Positions 17,802 to 26,432 of a stretch of DNA of 64,000 bases are shown here, one piece after another (positions within the stretch are counted from its first letter, which is position 1; the number at the start of each line of letters is the position of its first letter). Position numbers and translations under genes: made by a program. Source of the DNA: Micrococcus flavus (GTDB lineage: Bacteria > Actinomycetota > Actinomycetes > Actinomycetales > Micrococcaceae); the NCBI RefSeq assembly GCF_014204815.1, contig NZ_JACHMC010000001.1, positions 682,001 through 746,000 of the forward strand, read 5' to 3'. The notes under the pieces were generated by a model. The model was not told the origin of the DNA, did no database searches, and was given only the letters and a program-made list of their open reading frames with translations.

Positions 17802-18962
17802 TCAGCGGGGACGGAGGGGCAGCCCGCGTCCCCGCAGGCTCTGCGATCGCACGGCCAGGCGCGCGGCGACGTCGGCCAGGGCGCGGGCGGCGGGGCTGTC
17901 GGGTGCGCCGAGCACCACCGGGTCCCCGGCGTCCCCGCCGCGGCGCAGCGCCGGGTCCAGCGGCACGCTCCCCAGCAGGGGGACGTCCGTGCCCAGCACC
18001 CCGGAGAGCCGCTTGGCGACCTCGGCGCCGCCGCCGGCGCCGAACACGTCCAGCACCGTGCCGTCCGGCAGGGTCATCGGGCCCATGTTCTCCACCACGC
18101 CGGCCACCGTCTGGCCGGTCTGCTCCGCCAGCTGACCCGCACGGGCGGCCACCTGGGCGGCCGCGTGCTGCGGGGTGGTGACCACCACGAGCTCGGAGGC
18201 CGGCAGCAGCTGCGCGGTGGAGATGGCGATGTCCCCGGTGCCCGGGGGCAGGTCCACGAGGAGCACGTCCAAGTCCCCCCAGTGCACGTCCGTCACGAAC
18301 TGCTCGAGCGCCCGGTGCAGCATCGGGCCGCGCCAGGCCACCGGCCGGTCGGCGTCGAGGAACATCCCGATCGAGATGACCTTCACGCCCCGGCTGACCG
18401 GCGGCAGGATCAGCTCCCCCACCCGCGTGGGCGACCCGGAGATCCCCAGCAGGCCCGGGATGGAGTAGCCGTGCACGTCGGCGTCGATCAGGCCCACGGC
18501 GAGCCCGCGCGCGGCGAGCGCGACCGCGAGGTTGGCCGTGACGGAGGACTTGCCGACCCCGCCCTTGCCGGAGGCCACCGCGAGCACGCGGGTCAGCGAG
18601 TCCGGGCCGAAGGGGTTCGCCGGGCGGGAGGCACGCAGGGCCTCCTGCAGCGCGGCGCGCTCGGCGGGCGTCATCACCCCCAGGACCACCTCGGCCTCCA
18701 CGACGCCGGGCACGCGGCGGGCCGCGGCGACGACGTCGGCCTGGATGGTCCCGCGCAGCGGGCACCCCTCGATGGTGAGCAGCACGGTCACCCGCACCGC
18801 CCCGGGGGCGGTCTCCTCGACCGCGCGCACCATGCCGAGCTCCGTGACGGGCCGCCGGATCTCCGGGTCCACGACGTCGTCGAGCGCCGCGAGGACCGCG
18901 CGGGCCAGGTCCGTGGTGACCTCCGGTCTCGGGAGTCCACGCGGGGCGGGGGCGCCGCTCAT
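17802..18962 (-). CDS. mrp: Mrp/ApbC-type iron-sulfur carrier ATPase
   Basis: 386 residues. An N-terminal MIP18/DUF59 domain (residues about 12-95, with VLLTIEGCPLRGTI) is followed by a deviant Walker A ASGKGGVGKSS near 129 and the switch DLPPGTGDIAIS. Known family role: binding and transfer of Fe-S clusters. The usual CxxC after VENM is absent (VENMGPMTLPDG); actinobacterial Mrp proteins commonly lack it, so this is probably not a defect. The stop region is convergent with tatB and the start overlaps the DUF1003 stop by four bases, so it is coupled to that gene. Confidence 0.9.
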   Translation of the reverse strand: MSGAPAPRGLPRPEVTTDLARAVLAALDDVVDPEIRRPVTELGMVRAVEETAPGAVRVTVLLTIEGCPLRGTIQADVVAAARRVPGVVEAEVVLGVMTPAERAALQEALRASRPANPFGPDSLTRVLAVASGKGGVGKSSVTANLAVALAARGLAVGLIDADVHGYSIPGLLGISGSPTRVGELILPPVSRGVKVISIGMFLDADRPVAWRGPMLHRALEQFVTDVHWGDLDVLLVDLPPGTGDIAISTAQLLPASELVVVTTPQHAAAQVAARAGQLAEQTGQTVAGVVENMGPMTLPDGTVLDVFGAGGGAEVAKRLSGVLGTDVPLLGSVPLDPALRRGGDAGDPVVLGAPDSPAARALADVAARLAVRSQSLRGRGLPLRPR

Positions 18963-19747
18963 GCGTCCGGCCCCTCGCCGCGCGGCGCGGCGTGGGAGCC
19001 GCCGGGGGTGCCCTCCCCGGCCCGGTCGCGGGCGGCGGCCTCCTCGGCCGCCTCCTGCGCGGCGATGATCGCCAGGGTGGTGGTGCCCGTGTCCTCCGCC
19101 TCGGACCGCGTGCCGTCCCGGTCGCGGGACTTGGCCTTCTTCTTGGGCTTCTGCTTGGCCTTGGGGGCGGGCTCGGCCGCGGCCGGGCCGGCGGCCTCGG
19201 CGCGCAGCTCGGCCCGGACCTCCTCGCGGATCGCCTCCCGCAGCTCGTCGACCAGGTCCTCCTGCACGCCGCGCAGCTCGCCGCGCACGTAGTCGCGCGT
19301 GGCCACGTCCTGCAGCACGAGCCGCAGGCCGGAGATCTCCCGGGTGAGGTACTCGGTGTCCGCGAGGTTCCGCTCGGCGCGGTCGCGGTCCTCACGCAGG
19401 GCGACCTTGTCCCGGTCGTCCTGGCGGTTCTGCGCGAGCAGCAGCAGCGGAGCGGCGTAGGAGGCCTGGAGGGAGAGCATGAGGGTCAGCGCTGTGAAGC
19501 CCAACGCCGCGGAGTCGAAGCGCAGGTCCTCGGGGCCGTACGAGTTCCAGCCGACCCAGAACAGGCAGAACAGCGTCATCCACAGCAGGAACTGCGGGGT
19601 GCCCATGAAGCGGGCGATGCCCTCGGTCCACTCCCCGAAGGCGTCCGGGTTGGGGCTCAGCCGGGGGATCCGGCGCCGCCGCGCGCTCAGGGGTGTGTCC
19701 AGGCCGGTGGCCCGGGCCTCGCGGGGGTCACGGGGGGACGGGGACAT
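18959..19747 (-). CDS. DUF1003 membrane protein
   Basis: 262 residues. The DUF1003 core spans about 40-150 with two membrane helices (FLLWMTLFCLFWVGWNSYG and FTALTLMLSLQASYAAPLLLLAQNRQ), then a charged coiled segment typical of the family. A Lys/Ala-rich tail of about 100 residues follows. Function unknown. The ATG at 19747 is preferred over the GTG two codons upstream because the ribosome site AAGGAG (just before 19753) runs into that GTG and stands five bases from the ATG. It is translated into mrp with a four-base overlap. Confidence 0.85.
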   Translation of the reverse strand: MSPSPRDPREARATGLDTPLSARRRRIPRLSPNPDAFGEWTEGIARFMGTPQFLLWMTLFCLFWVGWNSYGPEDLRFDSAALGFTALTLMLSLQASYAAPLLLLAQNRQDDRDKVALREDRDRAERNLADTEYLTREISGLRLVLQDVATRDYVRGELRGVQEDLVDELREAIREEVRAELRAEAAGPAAAEPAPKAKQKPKKKAKSRDRDGTRSEAEDTGTTTLAIIAAQEAAEEAAARDRAGEGTPGGSHAAPRGEGPDA

Positions 19748-19777
19748 GCTCACTCCTTCGGGACGGTCGGGGCGGGG

Positions 19778-21058
19778 TCAGGGGCGGGCCGGTGTCGCGC
19801 CATCGGGCTCGGGGGTCTCGTCCGGGTCCATGGCGCGCCAGTCCTCGGGGAGGATGTGGTCCAGCACGTCGTCCACGCTGACCGCGCCCACCACGCGGTG
19901 CTGGGCGTTGACCACCGGGATGGAGGTCAGGTTGTACGTGGCGAGCTCGCGGGTCACGTGGACCACGGAGTCCAGGTCGGACACCGGCTCGAGGTCCTTG
20001 TCCATGATGTTGCCGATCGCCTCGGGCGGCGGGTAGCGCAGCAGGCGCTGGAAGTGCACGACGCCCAGGTACCGCCCGGTGGGGGTCTCCAGCGGGGGGC
20101 GGGCCACGATCACCAGGGAGGCCAGGGCGGGGGAGATCTCCTGCTGGCGGATGGTGGCCATGGCCTCGGCCACCGTGGCCTCCGGGGGCAGGACCACGGG
20201 CACGGGCGTCATGACGGAGCCCACCGTGTCCTCCTCGTACTCCAGCAGCCGGCGCACGTCCTCCGCGTCCTCCGGCTCCATGAGCTCGAGCAGCAGCTCC
20301 TGCTGGGAGTCGGGCAGCTCGTGGAGGAGGTCCGCGGCGTCGTCGGGGTCCATCTCCTCGAGGACGTCCGCGGCGCGCTCGACGTCCAGGTGGGAGAGGA
20401 TCTGGACCTGGTCGTCGTCGGGCAGCTCCTGGAGGACGTCGGCCAGGCGCTCGTCCTGGAGCTCGTTGGCCACCTCCACGCGACGCTTCTCCGTCATCTC
20501 GTGGAGCATGTCCGCGAGGTCGGCGGCCTTGAGGTCCTCATGGGCGGCCACGAAGCTCGTGGCGGCCTGCGGTGCGGAGGCCGTGCCCCAGAGGGCCTCG
20601 TCCCAGGCCACCAGCAGGTGTTCGCCCTTCGACCGGCCGAACGCGGTGCGGCCGGTGTCCCGGCGCACGTAGAGGTCGGAGACCAGCCAGTCGCCGTTGC
20701 GCTGACGCTCCAGGCCCAGGTCCTCGACGACGGCCTCGCCCGAGCCGTCCGTGAGGTGCACGCGCCGGTCGAAGAGGTCGCCGGCCACGGTCTGCTCCGC
20801 GCCGCGGCGGGAGAAGCGGCGCAGGTTGATCAGGCCGGTGGTGATGATCTGGCCCGAGTCCATCGACGTCACACGCGTCATGGGCACGAAGACGCGCTTC
20901 TTGCCGGGGACCTCGATGACGAGTCCGGTGGCGGCGGAACGGCCGGTGCGGCCGCGGTCGAGCACCACCACGTCCCGCAGGCGGCCGAGGCGGTCGCCGA
21001 GCGGGTCGAAGACGTCCAGGCCCAGCAGGCGGGCCACGAAGATCTTGGGGGAGTTCAC
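19778..21058 (-). CDS. Soluble MgtE-N/CBS-domain protein with PRC barrel
   Basis: 426 residues. The first 90 look like a PRC-barrel-like domain (LLGLDVFDPLGDRLGRLRDVVVLDR). A second beta-rich segment follows (100-150). Then comes an MgtE N-terminal superhelical domain (165-275, with repeated ADVLEEMDPDDAADLLHEL) and two CBS motifs (about 285-405; DTVGSVMTP, LTSIPVVNAQHRVVGAVSVDDVLDHI). The membrane channel of MgtE is absent, so it is probably a cytosolic Mg or nucleotide sensor, as in Rv1232c-type proteins. The GTG at 21058 is preceded by TAGGCT plus six bases. Confidence 0.88.
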   Translation of the reverse strand: MNSPKIFVARLLGLDVFDPLGDRLGRLRDVVVLDRGRTGRSAATGLVIEVPGKKRVFVPMTRVTSMDSGQIITTGLINLRRFSRRGAEQTVAGDLFDRRVHLTDGSGEAVVEDLGLERQRNGDWLVSDLYVRRDTGRTAFGRSKGEHLLVAWDEALWGTASAPQAATSFVAAHEDLKAADLADMLHEMTEKRRVEVANELQDERLADVLQELPDDDQVQILSHLDVERAADVLEEMDPDDAADLLHELPDSQQELLLELMEPEDAEDVRRLLEYEEDTVGSVMTPVPVVLPPEATVAEAMATIRQQEISPALASLVIVARPPLETPTGRYLGVVHFQRLLRYPPPEAIGNIMDKDLEPVSDLDSVVHVTRELATYNLTSIPVVNAQHRVVGAVSVDDVLDHILPEDWRAMDPDETPEPDGATPARP

Positions 21059-21070
21059 CGGGCCAGCCTA
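21059..21070 (-). promoter_or_regulatory. Leaderless-type promoter of the MgtE-N/CBS gene
   Basis: TAGGCT at 21070-21065 (minus strand), six bases, then GTG at 21058. Confidence 0.5.
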
Positions 21071-21100
21071 GTGGCTGTGCCCCGCGCCTTCCGGGCCGGG

Positions 21101-21112
21101 CACAATGGGGTC
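21101..21112 (+). promoter_or_regulatory. Leaderless-type promoter of the general-stress membrane gene
   Basis: CACAAT at 21101-21106, six bases, then ATG at 21113. It matches the -10 consensus except for the first base. Confidence 0.4.
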
Positions 21113-21934
21113 ATGTCCTTCATGATGACCTCCCCGTCCGGTCCTGCGGCCGGCGGCCTGCCCCAGGGCGAGCTGCTGGCCACCTACAGCACGTACGCGC
21201 AGGCGCGCGAGCAGGTGGACCGGCTGGCGGCCACGGACTTCCCCGTCAGCGCGGTCTCCATCGTCGGCAAGGACCTCCGGGTGGTGGAGCGGGTGCGCGG
21301 CCGCCTCGACTACGGGCAGGTGGCGCTCGGCGCTGCGCTGCGCGGGCTCCTGTTCGGCGCCCTGATCGGCGTCTTCCTGCTCATGTTCGACCCCAGCGGC
21401 GGCTGGATGCAGGTCCTCACCTCCGCCCTGCTGGGCGTGGCCGTGTGGATGATCTTCGGCGTCGTGGGCTTCGCCGCGCGCAAGGGCCGCCACGGGTTCG
21501 CCTCCACGCAGTACGTGGTCCCCGGCGGCTACGACCTGGTGGTGGCCTTCGAGCACGCCGCCCGGGCCCGCCAGGAGCTCGGCCTGACCGGCCGGCCCTC
21601 CGGGGTCGCGGACCAGGCGCCCGCTCCGGCCGTCGAGGACGGCGCTCCGGCGGAGCCGACCCCCGCCGTGCCCACGACGCCGATGCCCACGCAGGGCGGC
21701 TCCCACGCCGCCCCGGCACCCGGACAGGGACCGACGGATCCCGTCGACGCGTCGGCCTCCGCCGGTGCGACCGCGCCCGCCGACGCCGCCCCCACCGGCC
21801 TGGACCGCTCGTACGGCGTGTCGCTGCCGCCGGAGGAGGTCCAGCGGCTCATCGAGGCCCGTGGCGGCCGCCCCTCGCCCGTGCCCGGTCCCCAGGACGC
21901 CCCGCGCCCCGACCCGGACGCCCCGCAGCGCTGA
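21113..21934 (+). CDS. General-stress-type (GS17M domain) membrane protein
   Basis: 273 residues. An N-terminal general-stress protein 17M-like domain (ELLATYSTYAQAREQVDRLAATDFPVSAVSIVG) is followed by two membrane helices at about 70-87 and 98-118, then IDL-type YDLVVAFEHAARAR. The tail from residue 150 on is disordered, Pro/Ala-rich, ending with a short helix (SLPPEEVQRLIEARGG). Function unknown; related proteins are stress-induced in other bacteria. It is divergent from the CBS-domain gene with 54 bases between starts and convergent with the kinase-like gene. Confidence 0.8.
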   Translation: MSFMMTSPSGPAAGGLPQGELLATYSTYAQAREQVDRLAATDFPVSAVSIVGKDLRVVERVRGRLDYGQVALGAALRGLLFGALIGVFLLMFDPSGGWMQVLTSALLGVAVWMIFGVVGFAARKGRHGFASTQYVVPGGYDLVVAFEHAARARQELGLTGRPSGVADQAPAPAVEDGAPAEPTPAVPTTPMPTQGGSHAAPAPGQGPTDPVDASASAGATAPADAAPTGLDRSYGVSLPPEEVQRLIEARGGRPSPVPGPQDAPRPDPDAPQR

Positions 21935-21941
21935 CCGAACC

Positions 21942-23780
21942 TCAGAGGGACCAGGAGCGCAGCCGGCGCAGCATGTCCCGCTTCTTGTCCGCGTGCCCGG
22001 CCATGCGCTCGAGGATGTCGGACAGGGCCTCCACGGCCTCGACGATGTAGGGGCCCTTGTTGAGCATGGCCGCCTCGGCGCGCTGGGCCATGGCGGCGTC
22101 GGTGATCTCCGCGCGCGAGGGCAGGCCGTCCTTGGCGAGCGACTCCAGCACCTGCGTCGCCCAGATGGCGGGCACGTGGGCGGCCTCGCACAGCCACAGG
22201 ATCTCCTCCTGCAGCTCGGCCATCCGCTCGAACCCGGCCTCCACCGCGAGGTCGCCGCGCGCGATCATCACGCCCACGCCGTCCCAGCGCATCGCCTCCA
22301 GGAGCATGGCCGGCAGCCGCTCGAACGCCTCCACCGTCTCGATCTTCAGGGAGATCTCCACGTCCTGGGCGTCCTCGGCCTCGAGCGCGTCGATCAGCTG
22401 CGCCACGTCCTCCGCGGAGCGCACGAAGGACATGTTCACGACGTCCGCGTGGGCGGCGGCGAACGGCAGGCGGGAGCGGTCCTCCTCGGTCAGCGCCGGC
22501 AGGTCCAGGTACGTGTCCGGGAAGTTGACGCCCTTCTCGGCCTTGAGCTTCGCGCCGGAGGGTCCGGCCCCGATGACCGTCAGGGTGATGCGCTCGCCGT
22601 CGTTGGCGTCCACGCGTCCGGTGATCTTCCCGTCGTCGATCAGCACACGGTCTCCGGGGGACACGTCCCGGAACGCCTGGGGCAGGGAGCAGCCGATCAC
22701 GTAGGGCGGCTCCGTGACCGCCGGCTGCGGCTCCATGGACCGGGTCAGCACGATCTGCTCGCCCCCGTGCACGCGCATGGCCCGTGCCGTGGTCGGCAGC
22801 TCCCCGGCCGTGAGCGTGCCGTGTGGGGTGTCCACCTCGGTGCCGGTGGCCCAGTAGACGGTCTTCTCGCACGTCAGGAGCACCCCCGCACCGGTGGCCG
22901 CCCGCACGGTCAGCACGCGGTCGGAGTCCCGCGCATCGGTGAGCATCGCCTGCTCGCCCGGGGCCAGCCGGCCCAGCACGTCCTCGGCCCCGGGGGCCAG
23001 GGGCACGACGACGGCGTCCTCGGCCTCAGGCGCGTCCGCCGCCCCCAGCCACACGCGGGAGGACACGAGCACCCGCCCGTCGACGTCGCGGCCGGGCTTG
23101 ACCTTCCGCACCCGGGGGCCGGGCTCGAGCGGGCCGGTCCGGAGCTTGGGGCCCGCGAGGTCCATCGCCACCCGCGGGGCGGGGCGACCCTCGGCCGCGT
23201 CCGCTCGGACGTGGGCGATCATGCGCTCCCAGGCGGCCTCGTCGTCGTGCGCGCAGTTCACGCGGGCCAGGTCCATGCCCGCCGCGGCGAGGCGCCGGAC
23301 CAGGTCCGGGTCGTCGGCGGCCTCCGAGGGCAGGGTGACCATGATGCGGGTGTCCCGCTCGGGGCGCACGGGGCCCAGCAGCTGCTCCGCCCGCTCCTCG
23401 AGGACGTCCCGGCCCGCGGCGGGGGTGAGGGGGGCCGCCTCCTCCGCGGGGGAGGGGACCGGGTCCCCGGGGCGGGGCGCGTGGCCGGCGAGCGCGTGCA
23501 GGGCCGTCAGGACGGCGTCCAGGTGGCCGAGCACGCCCGCCTCCATGCGGCCGAGCGAGGACAGCCCGACGGCGGAGAGCGCGTCCTGCAGGGGACGCAG
23601 GTCCTCCGCGCGCAGGGCCACGTAGTGCACGAGGTTCCGGGCGGAGGCCCGGTGGCGCTCGGCCACCCGGTCCAGGCGCGCGGACTGGTCCCGCTCGGCG
23701 CGCACGAGGCGGGCCCGGAGGGCCTCGACCTCCTCGATCAGGGCGTCGGGGGCGGGCGCGGTGTCGGCGAGGGAGGCCAT
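21942..23780 (-). CDS. Atypical pyruvate-kinase family protein
   Basis: 612 residues. The TIM-barrel motifs of pyruvate kinase are visible: ARVNCAHDD, AMDLAGPKLRTG, the late GDRVLIDDGKI, NMSFVRSAEDV, the catalytic-Lys segment EISLKIETVEAF, MIARGDLAVEAG, ATQVLESL and RAEAAMLNKGPY. Differences from ordinary enzymes: a helical N-terminal extension of about 140 residues, an enlarged B-domain region (roughly 110 extra residues between LRTG and DDGKI), and loss of most of the C-terminal allosteric domain. It probably still binds phosphoenolpyruvate or a similar enolate, but the reaction is uncertain. The ATG at 23780 sits seven bases after TAGGGT on the minus strand. Confidence 0.85.
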   Translation of the reverse strand: MASLADTAPAPDALIEEVEALRARLVRAERDQSARLDRVAERHRASARNLVHYVALRAEDLRPLQDALSAVGLSSLGRMEAGVLGHLDAVLTALHALAGHAPRPGDPVPSPAEEAAPLTPAAGRDVLEERAEQLLGPVRPERDTRIMVTLPSEAADDPDLVRRLAAAGMDLARVNCAHDDEAAWERMIAHVRADAAEGRPAPRVAMDLAGPKLRTGPLEPGPRVRKVKPGRDVDGRVLVSSRVWLGAADAPEAEDAVVVPLAPGAEDVLGRLAPGEQAMLTDARDSDRVLTVRAATGAGVLLTCEKTVYWATGTEVDTPHGTLTAGELPTTARAMRVHGGEQIVLTRSMEPQPAVTEPPYVIGCSLPQAFRDVSPGDRVLIDDGKITGRVDANDGERITLTVIGAGPSGAKLKAEKGVNFPDTYLDLPALTEEDRSRLPFAAAHADVVNMSFVRSAEDVAQLIDALEAEDAQDVEISLKIETVEAFERLPAMLLEAMRWDGVGVMIARGDLAVEAGFERMAELQEEILWLCEAAHVPAIWATQVLESLAKDGLPSRAEITDAAMAQRAEAAMLNKGPYIVEAVEALSDILERMAGHADKKRDMLRRLRSWSL

Positions 23781-23793
23781 GGACCCGACCCTA
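23781..23793 (-). promoter_or_regulatory. Leaderless-type promoter of the pyruvate-kinase-like gene
   Basis: TAGGGT at 23793-23788 (minus strand), seven bases, then ATG at 23780. Confidence 0.5.
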
Positions 23794-23850
23794 GCCAGCG
23801 GCCCGCCGGGGGACACGCCCTGGCGGGCCGCCGGCCGGGGAGGGGAGGCC

Positions 23851-25422
23851 TCAGCCCTGCAGGCGGGCCATCCAGGCCTCGATGTCCTCCGGCGTGCGGG
23901 GCAGGGCCGCGGAGAGGTTCTCGGCACCGTCCTCGGTGACCAGGACGTCGTCCTCGATGCGCACGCCGATGCCCCGGTACTCCTCGGGGACGGCGAGGTC
24001 CTCGGCCTTGAAGTACAGGCCCGGCTCGATGGTGAAGACCATGCCGGGCTCGAGCACGCCGTCCAGGTAGAGCTCCCGCTTCGCCTGGGCGCAGTCGTGC
24101 ACGTCCAGGCCGAGGTGGTGGGAGGTGCCGTGCGGCATCCAGCGGCGGTGGTGCTGACCCTCCTCGGACAGCGCCTCCTCCGCGGACACCGGCAGCAGGC
24201 CCCACTCGTCCAGGTGCGCCACGAGCACGCGCATCGCCTCCGCGTGGATCTCCCGGAACCGGATGCCCGGGCGGACGATCGCGAAGGCAGCGTCGGCGGC
24301 CTCCAGCACGGCCCGGCAGATCCGGCGCTGCACGTCCGTGTAGGTCCCGTTCACCGGCAGGGTGCGGGTGATGTCCGCCGTGTAGAGCGAGTCGTCCTCC
24401 ACGCCGGCGTCCAGCAGCAGCAGGTCCCCGTCCCGGACCTCGCCGGTGTTGCGGATCCAGTGCAGCACGGTGGCGTTGTTGCCGGCGGCGGCGATCGTGT
24501 CGTAGCCCAGGTCGTTGCCCTCCACACGGGCGCGGGCGAAGAAGGCGCCCTCCACCACGCGCTCGCCGCGGGCGTGGCCCACGGCGCGCGGCAGGGCGCG
24601 CACCACGTCCTCGAACCCGGCGATCGTGGCGGCCACGGAGGCCCGCATCCGCTCGACCTCCCACGCGTCCTTCACCAGGCGCAGCTCGGAGAGGGCCTCG
24701 GTGAGCGCGGCGTCCCCGGCCTCGGCGGCCTGCACGTCCACCTCCGCCTCCTGCCGTGCGCGCGCCACGAGGGCGTCCATGTCCTGGTCCGCCTCGCGCA
24801 GCAGGCGCACCCGCGTGGCCTCCAGGTCCTTGGTGACGGCCGTCTCGAGCTCCTCGAGGCCGGCGGTGCGCAGGCCCGTGCGCGCGGCCATCTCGGCCAG
24901 GGTGGGACGGGCCCCGACCCAGAACTCGCCCGCGCGGGGGTCGGAGTAGAACTGCTCGGAGTCCCGGCCGGCGAGGGGCCGGAAGTACAGGGTGGCGGCG
25001 TGGTCCGTGCCGTCGTCGCCGGTGGCGGCGTCCACGGGCTCGAGGACGAGCACGGCGTCCGGTTCGTGGTCCGCGCCGAGGCCCGTCAGGTGCGCGAAGG
25101 CCGAATGCGCCCGGAAACGGTAGTCCGTGTCGTTCGAGCGGACCTTCAGCCGGCCGGCGGGCACCACGATCCGCTCGCCGGGGAAGGCGGCCGAGACGGC
25201 GGCGCGACGGCGCGCGGCGTGCGGGGCCGAGGCGTCGGGGTCGGGCAGGGCGTCCGGGGCGGGGGCCCACTGCGAGCCCATGAAAGCACGGAACGCGTCC
25301 GAGGCGGGCTTCTGCGAGCGGTTCTCCACGCGCTCGGCCAGGGGTTGGGGCGAGACGGCGGGCGCGGTGGCGCCGCCCTCGGGGGAGAGGTCGTCGGGCT
25401 GCTGGGGCAGGGAGTCGGTCAT
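23851..25422 (-). CDS. Xaa-Pro aminopeptidase (aminopeptidase P, M24 family)
   Basis: 523 residues. An N-terminal AMP_N domain (about 75-235, with DTDYRFRAHSAFAHLTGLG) is followed by a pita-bread M24 domain. Metal ligands are visible: LLLDAGVEDDSLYTADITRT (two Asp), MPHGTSHHLGLDVHD (His), MVFTIEPGLYF (Glu) and IGVRIEDDVLVT (Glu). It removes an N-terminal residue that precedes proline. The start is uncertain between the ATGs at 25422 and 25431. GAGCAT placed seven bases before 25422 resembles the leaderless pattern of neighbouring genes and would cover the other ATG. Divergent from the PHP gene. Confidence 0.93.
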   Translation of the reverse strand: MTDSLPQQPDDLSPEGGATAPAVSPQPLAERVENRSQKPASDAFRAFMGSQWAPAPDALPDPDASAPHAARRRAAVSAAFPGERIVVPAGRLKVRSNDTDYRFRAHSAFAHLTGLGADHEPDAVLVLEPVDAATGDDGTDHAATLYFRPLAGRDSEQFYSDPRAGEFWVGARPTLAEMAARTGLRTAGLEELETAVTKDLEATRVRLLREADQDMDALVARARQEAEVDVQAAEAGDAALTEALSELRLVKDAWEVERMRASVAATIAGFEDVVRALPRAVGHARGERVVEGAFFARARVEGNDLGYDTIAAAGNNATVLHWIRNTGEVRDGDLLLLDAGVEDDSLYTADITRTLPVNGTYTDVQRRICRAVLEAADAAFAIVRPGIRFREIHAEAMRVLVAHLDEWGLLPVSAEEALSEEGQHHRRWMPHGTSHHLGLDVHDCAQAKRELYLDGVLEPGMVFTIEPGLYFKAEDLAVPEEYRGIGVRIEDDVLVTEDGAENLSAALPRTPEDIEAWMARLQG

Positions 25423-25464
25423 GGCCCCCATGCTCTCACCGCCGCCGGTGCAGGCGCCGCCCCG

Positions 25465-25476
25465 TACGCTGGGGGC
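25465..25476 (+). promoter_or_regulatory. Leaderless-type promoter of the PHP gene
   Basis: TACGCT at 25465-25470, six bases, then ATG at 25477. Confidence 0.5.
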
Positions 25477-26334
25477 ATGTCCGCGGCCCGCTACGACCTC
25501 CACACCCACTCCACCGAGTCGGACGGCACCGAGCCGCCCGCGGACGTGGTGCGCGCCGCCGCCCGCGCCGGACTGGACGGCCTCGCGCTCACGGACCACG
25601 ACACCACCGCCGGCTGGGCCGCGGCGGCCGAGGCCGCGCGCGCCGAGGGCGTTCTCCTGGTGCCCGGCATGGAGATGTCCTGCATGGCCGCGGACGGCAC
25701 CAGCGTGCACCTGCTCAGCTACCTGCACGACCCCGGGGATCCGGGCCTGCGCGCCGAGCTGGACACCTCCCGCGCGTCCCGGCTCACGCGCGCCCAGCGG
25801 ATGACCGACCGCCTGGCCGAGGACTTCCCCATCACGTGGGACCTGGTGCGGGAACACGCGAGCGAGAACGCCACGATCGGCCGGCCGCACATCGCGGACG
25901 CCCTCGTCACCGCGGGGGTGGTGACGGACCGCTCCGCCGCGTTCGCCACGATCCTCACCGGCCGTTCCCGCTACTACGTCCCGCATCACGCCGCGGACCC
26001 GGTGGAGGCGGTGCGGCTGGTCCGCGCCGCCGGCGGGGTCCCGGTGTTCGCCCACCCCCGCGCGCTCATGCGTGGACGCGTGGTGGACCTGGAGGTGATG
26101 GAGGCGATGATCGAGGCGGGCCTCGCCGGCCTCGAGGCCGACCACCGGGACAACCCCGAGCCCGAGCGCACCTGGCTGCGCGAGCTCGCCGCCCGCCACG
26201 GCCTGTTCGTCACCGGCTCCTCCGACTACCACGGCACCGGCAAGCCCAACCTGATCGGCGAGTTCACCACCGACGCGGAGGTGCTGGCCGAGATCGAGCA
26301 CCAGGCCACGGGCACGGCGGTCGTGCGCGGCTGA
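25477..26334 (+). CDS. PHP-domain phosphoesterase
   Basis: 285 residues, a complete PHP domain. Metal-ligand motifs in order are DLHTHSTESDG (residues 7-17), LALTDHDTT, VPGMEMSC, FAHPRAL and TGSSDYHG. Related enzymes (YciV/RnaAM, 3',5'-nucleoside bisphosphate phosphatases and oligoribonucleases) dephosphorylate nucleotides or degrade short RNAs; which reaction this one performs cannot be decided here. It is followed immediately by a strong terminator. Confidence 0.9.
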   Translation: MSAARYDLHTHSTESDGTEPPADVVRAAARAGLDGLALTDHDTTAGWAAAAEAARAEGVLLVPGMEMSCMAADGTSVHLLSYLHDPGDPGLRAELDTSRASRLTRAQRMTDRLAEDFPITWDLVREHASENATIGRPHIADALVTAGVVTDRSAAFATILTGRSRYYVPHHAADPVEAVRLVRAAGGVPVFAHPRALMRGRVVDLEVMEAMIEAGLAGLEADHRDNPEPERTWLRELAARHGLFVTGSSDYHGTGKPNLIGEFTTDAEVLAEIEHQATGTAVVRG

Positions 26335-26370
26335 CCGCGCGCGTCCCCCCGCCGGGACCCGGCACGACGA

Positions 26371-26409
26371 CGGCGGCCCGTCCCCTCGCATCGAGGGGAC
26401 GGGCCGCCG
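26371..26409. terminator. Bidirectional terminator between PHP and DEAD-box helicase genes
   Basis: A perfect 18-bp stem (26371-26388 with 26392-26409) has a three-base loop, between convergent genes. Confidence 0.9.
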
Positions 26410-26432
26410 CGGCGTCGGGGGCCGGGGAGGGC

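Noticed and set aside
17802-18962. Missing CxxC in the Mrp protein read as a broken gene
   Set aside because: Actinobacterial Mrp proteins commonly have this form; all P-loop motifs and length are normal.
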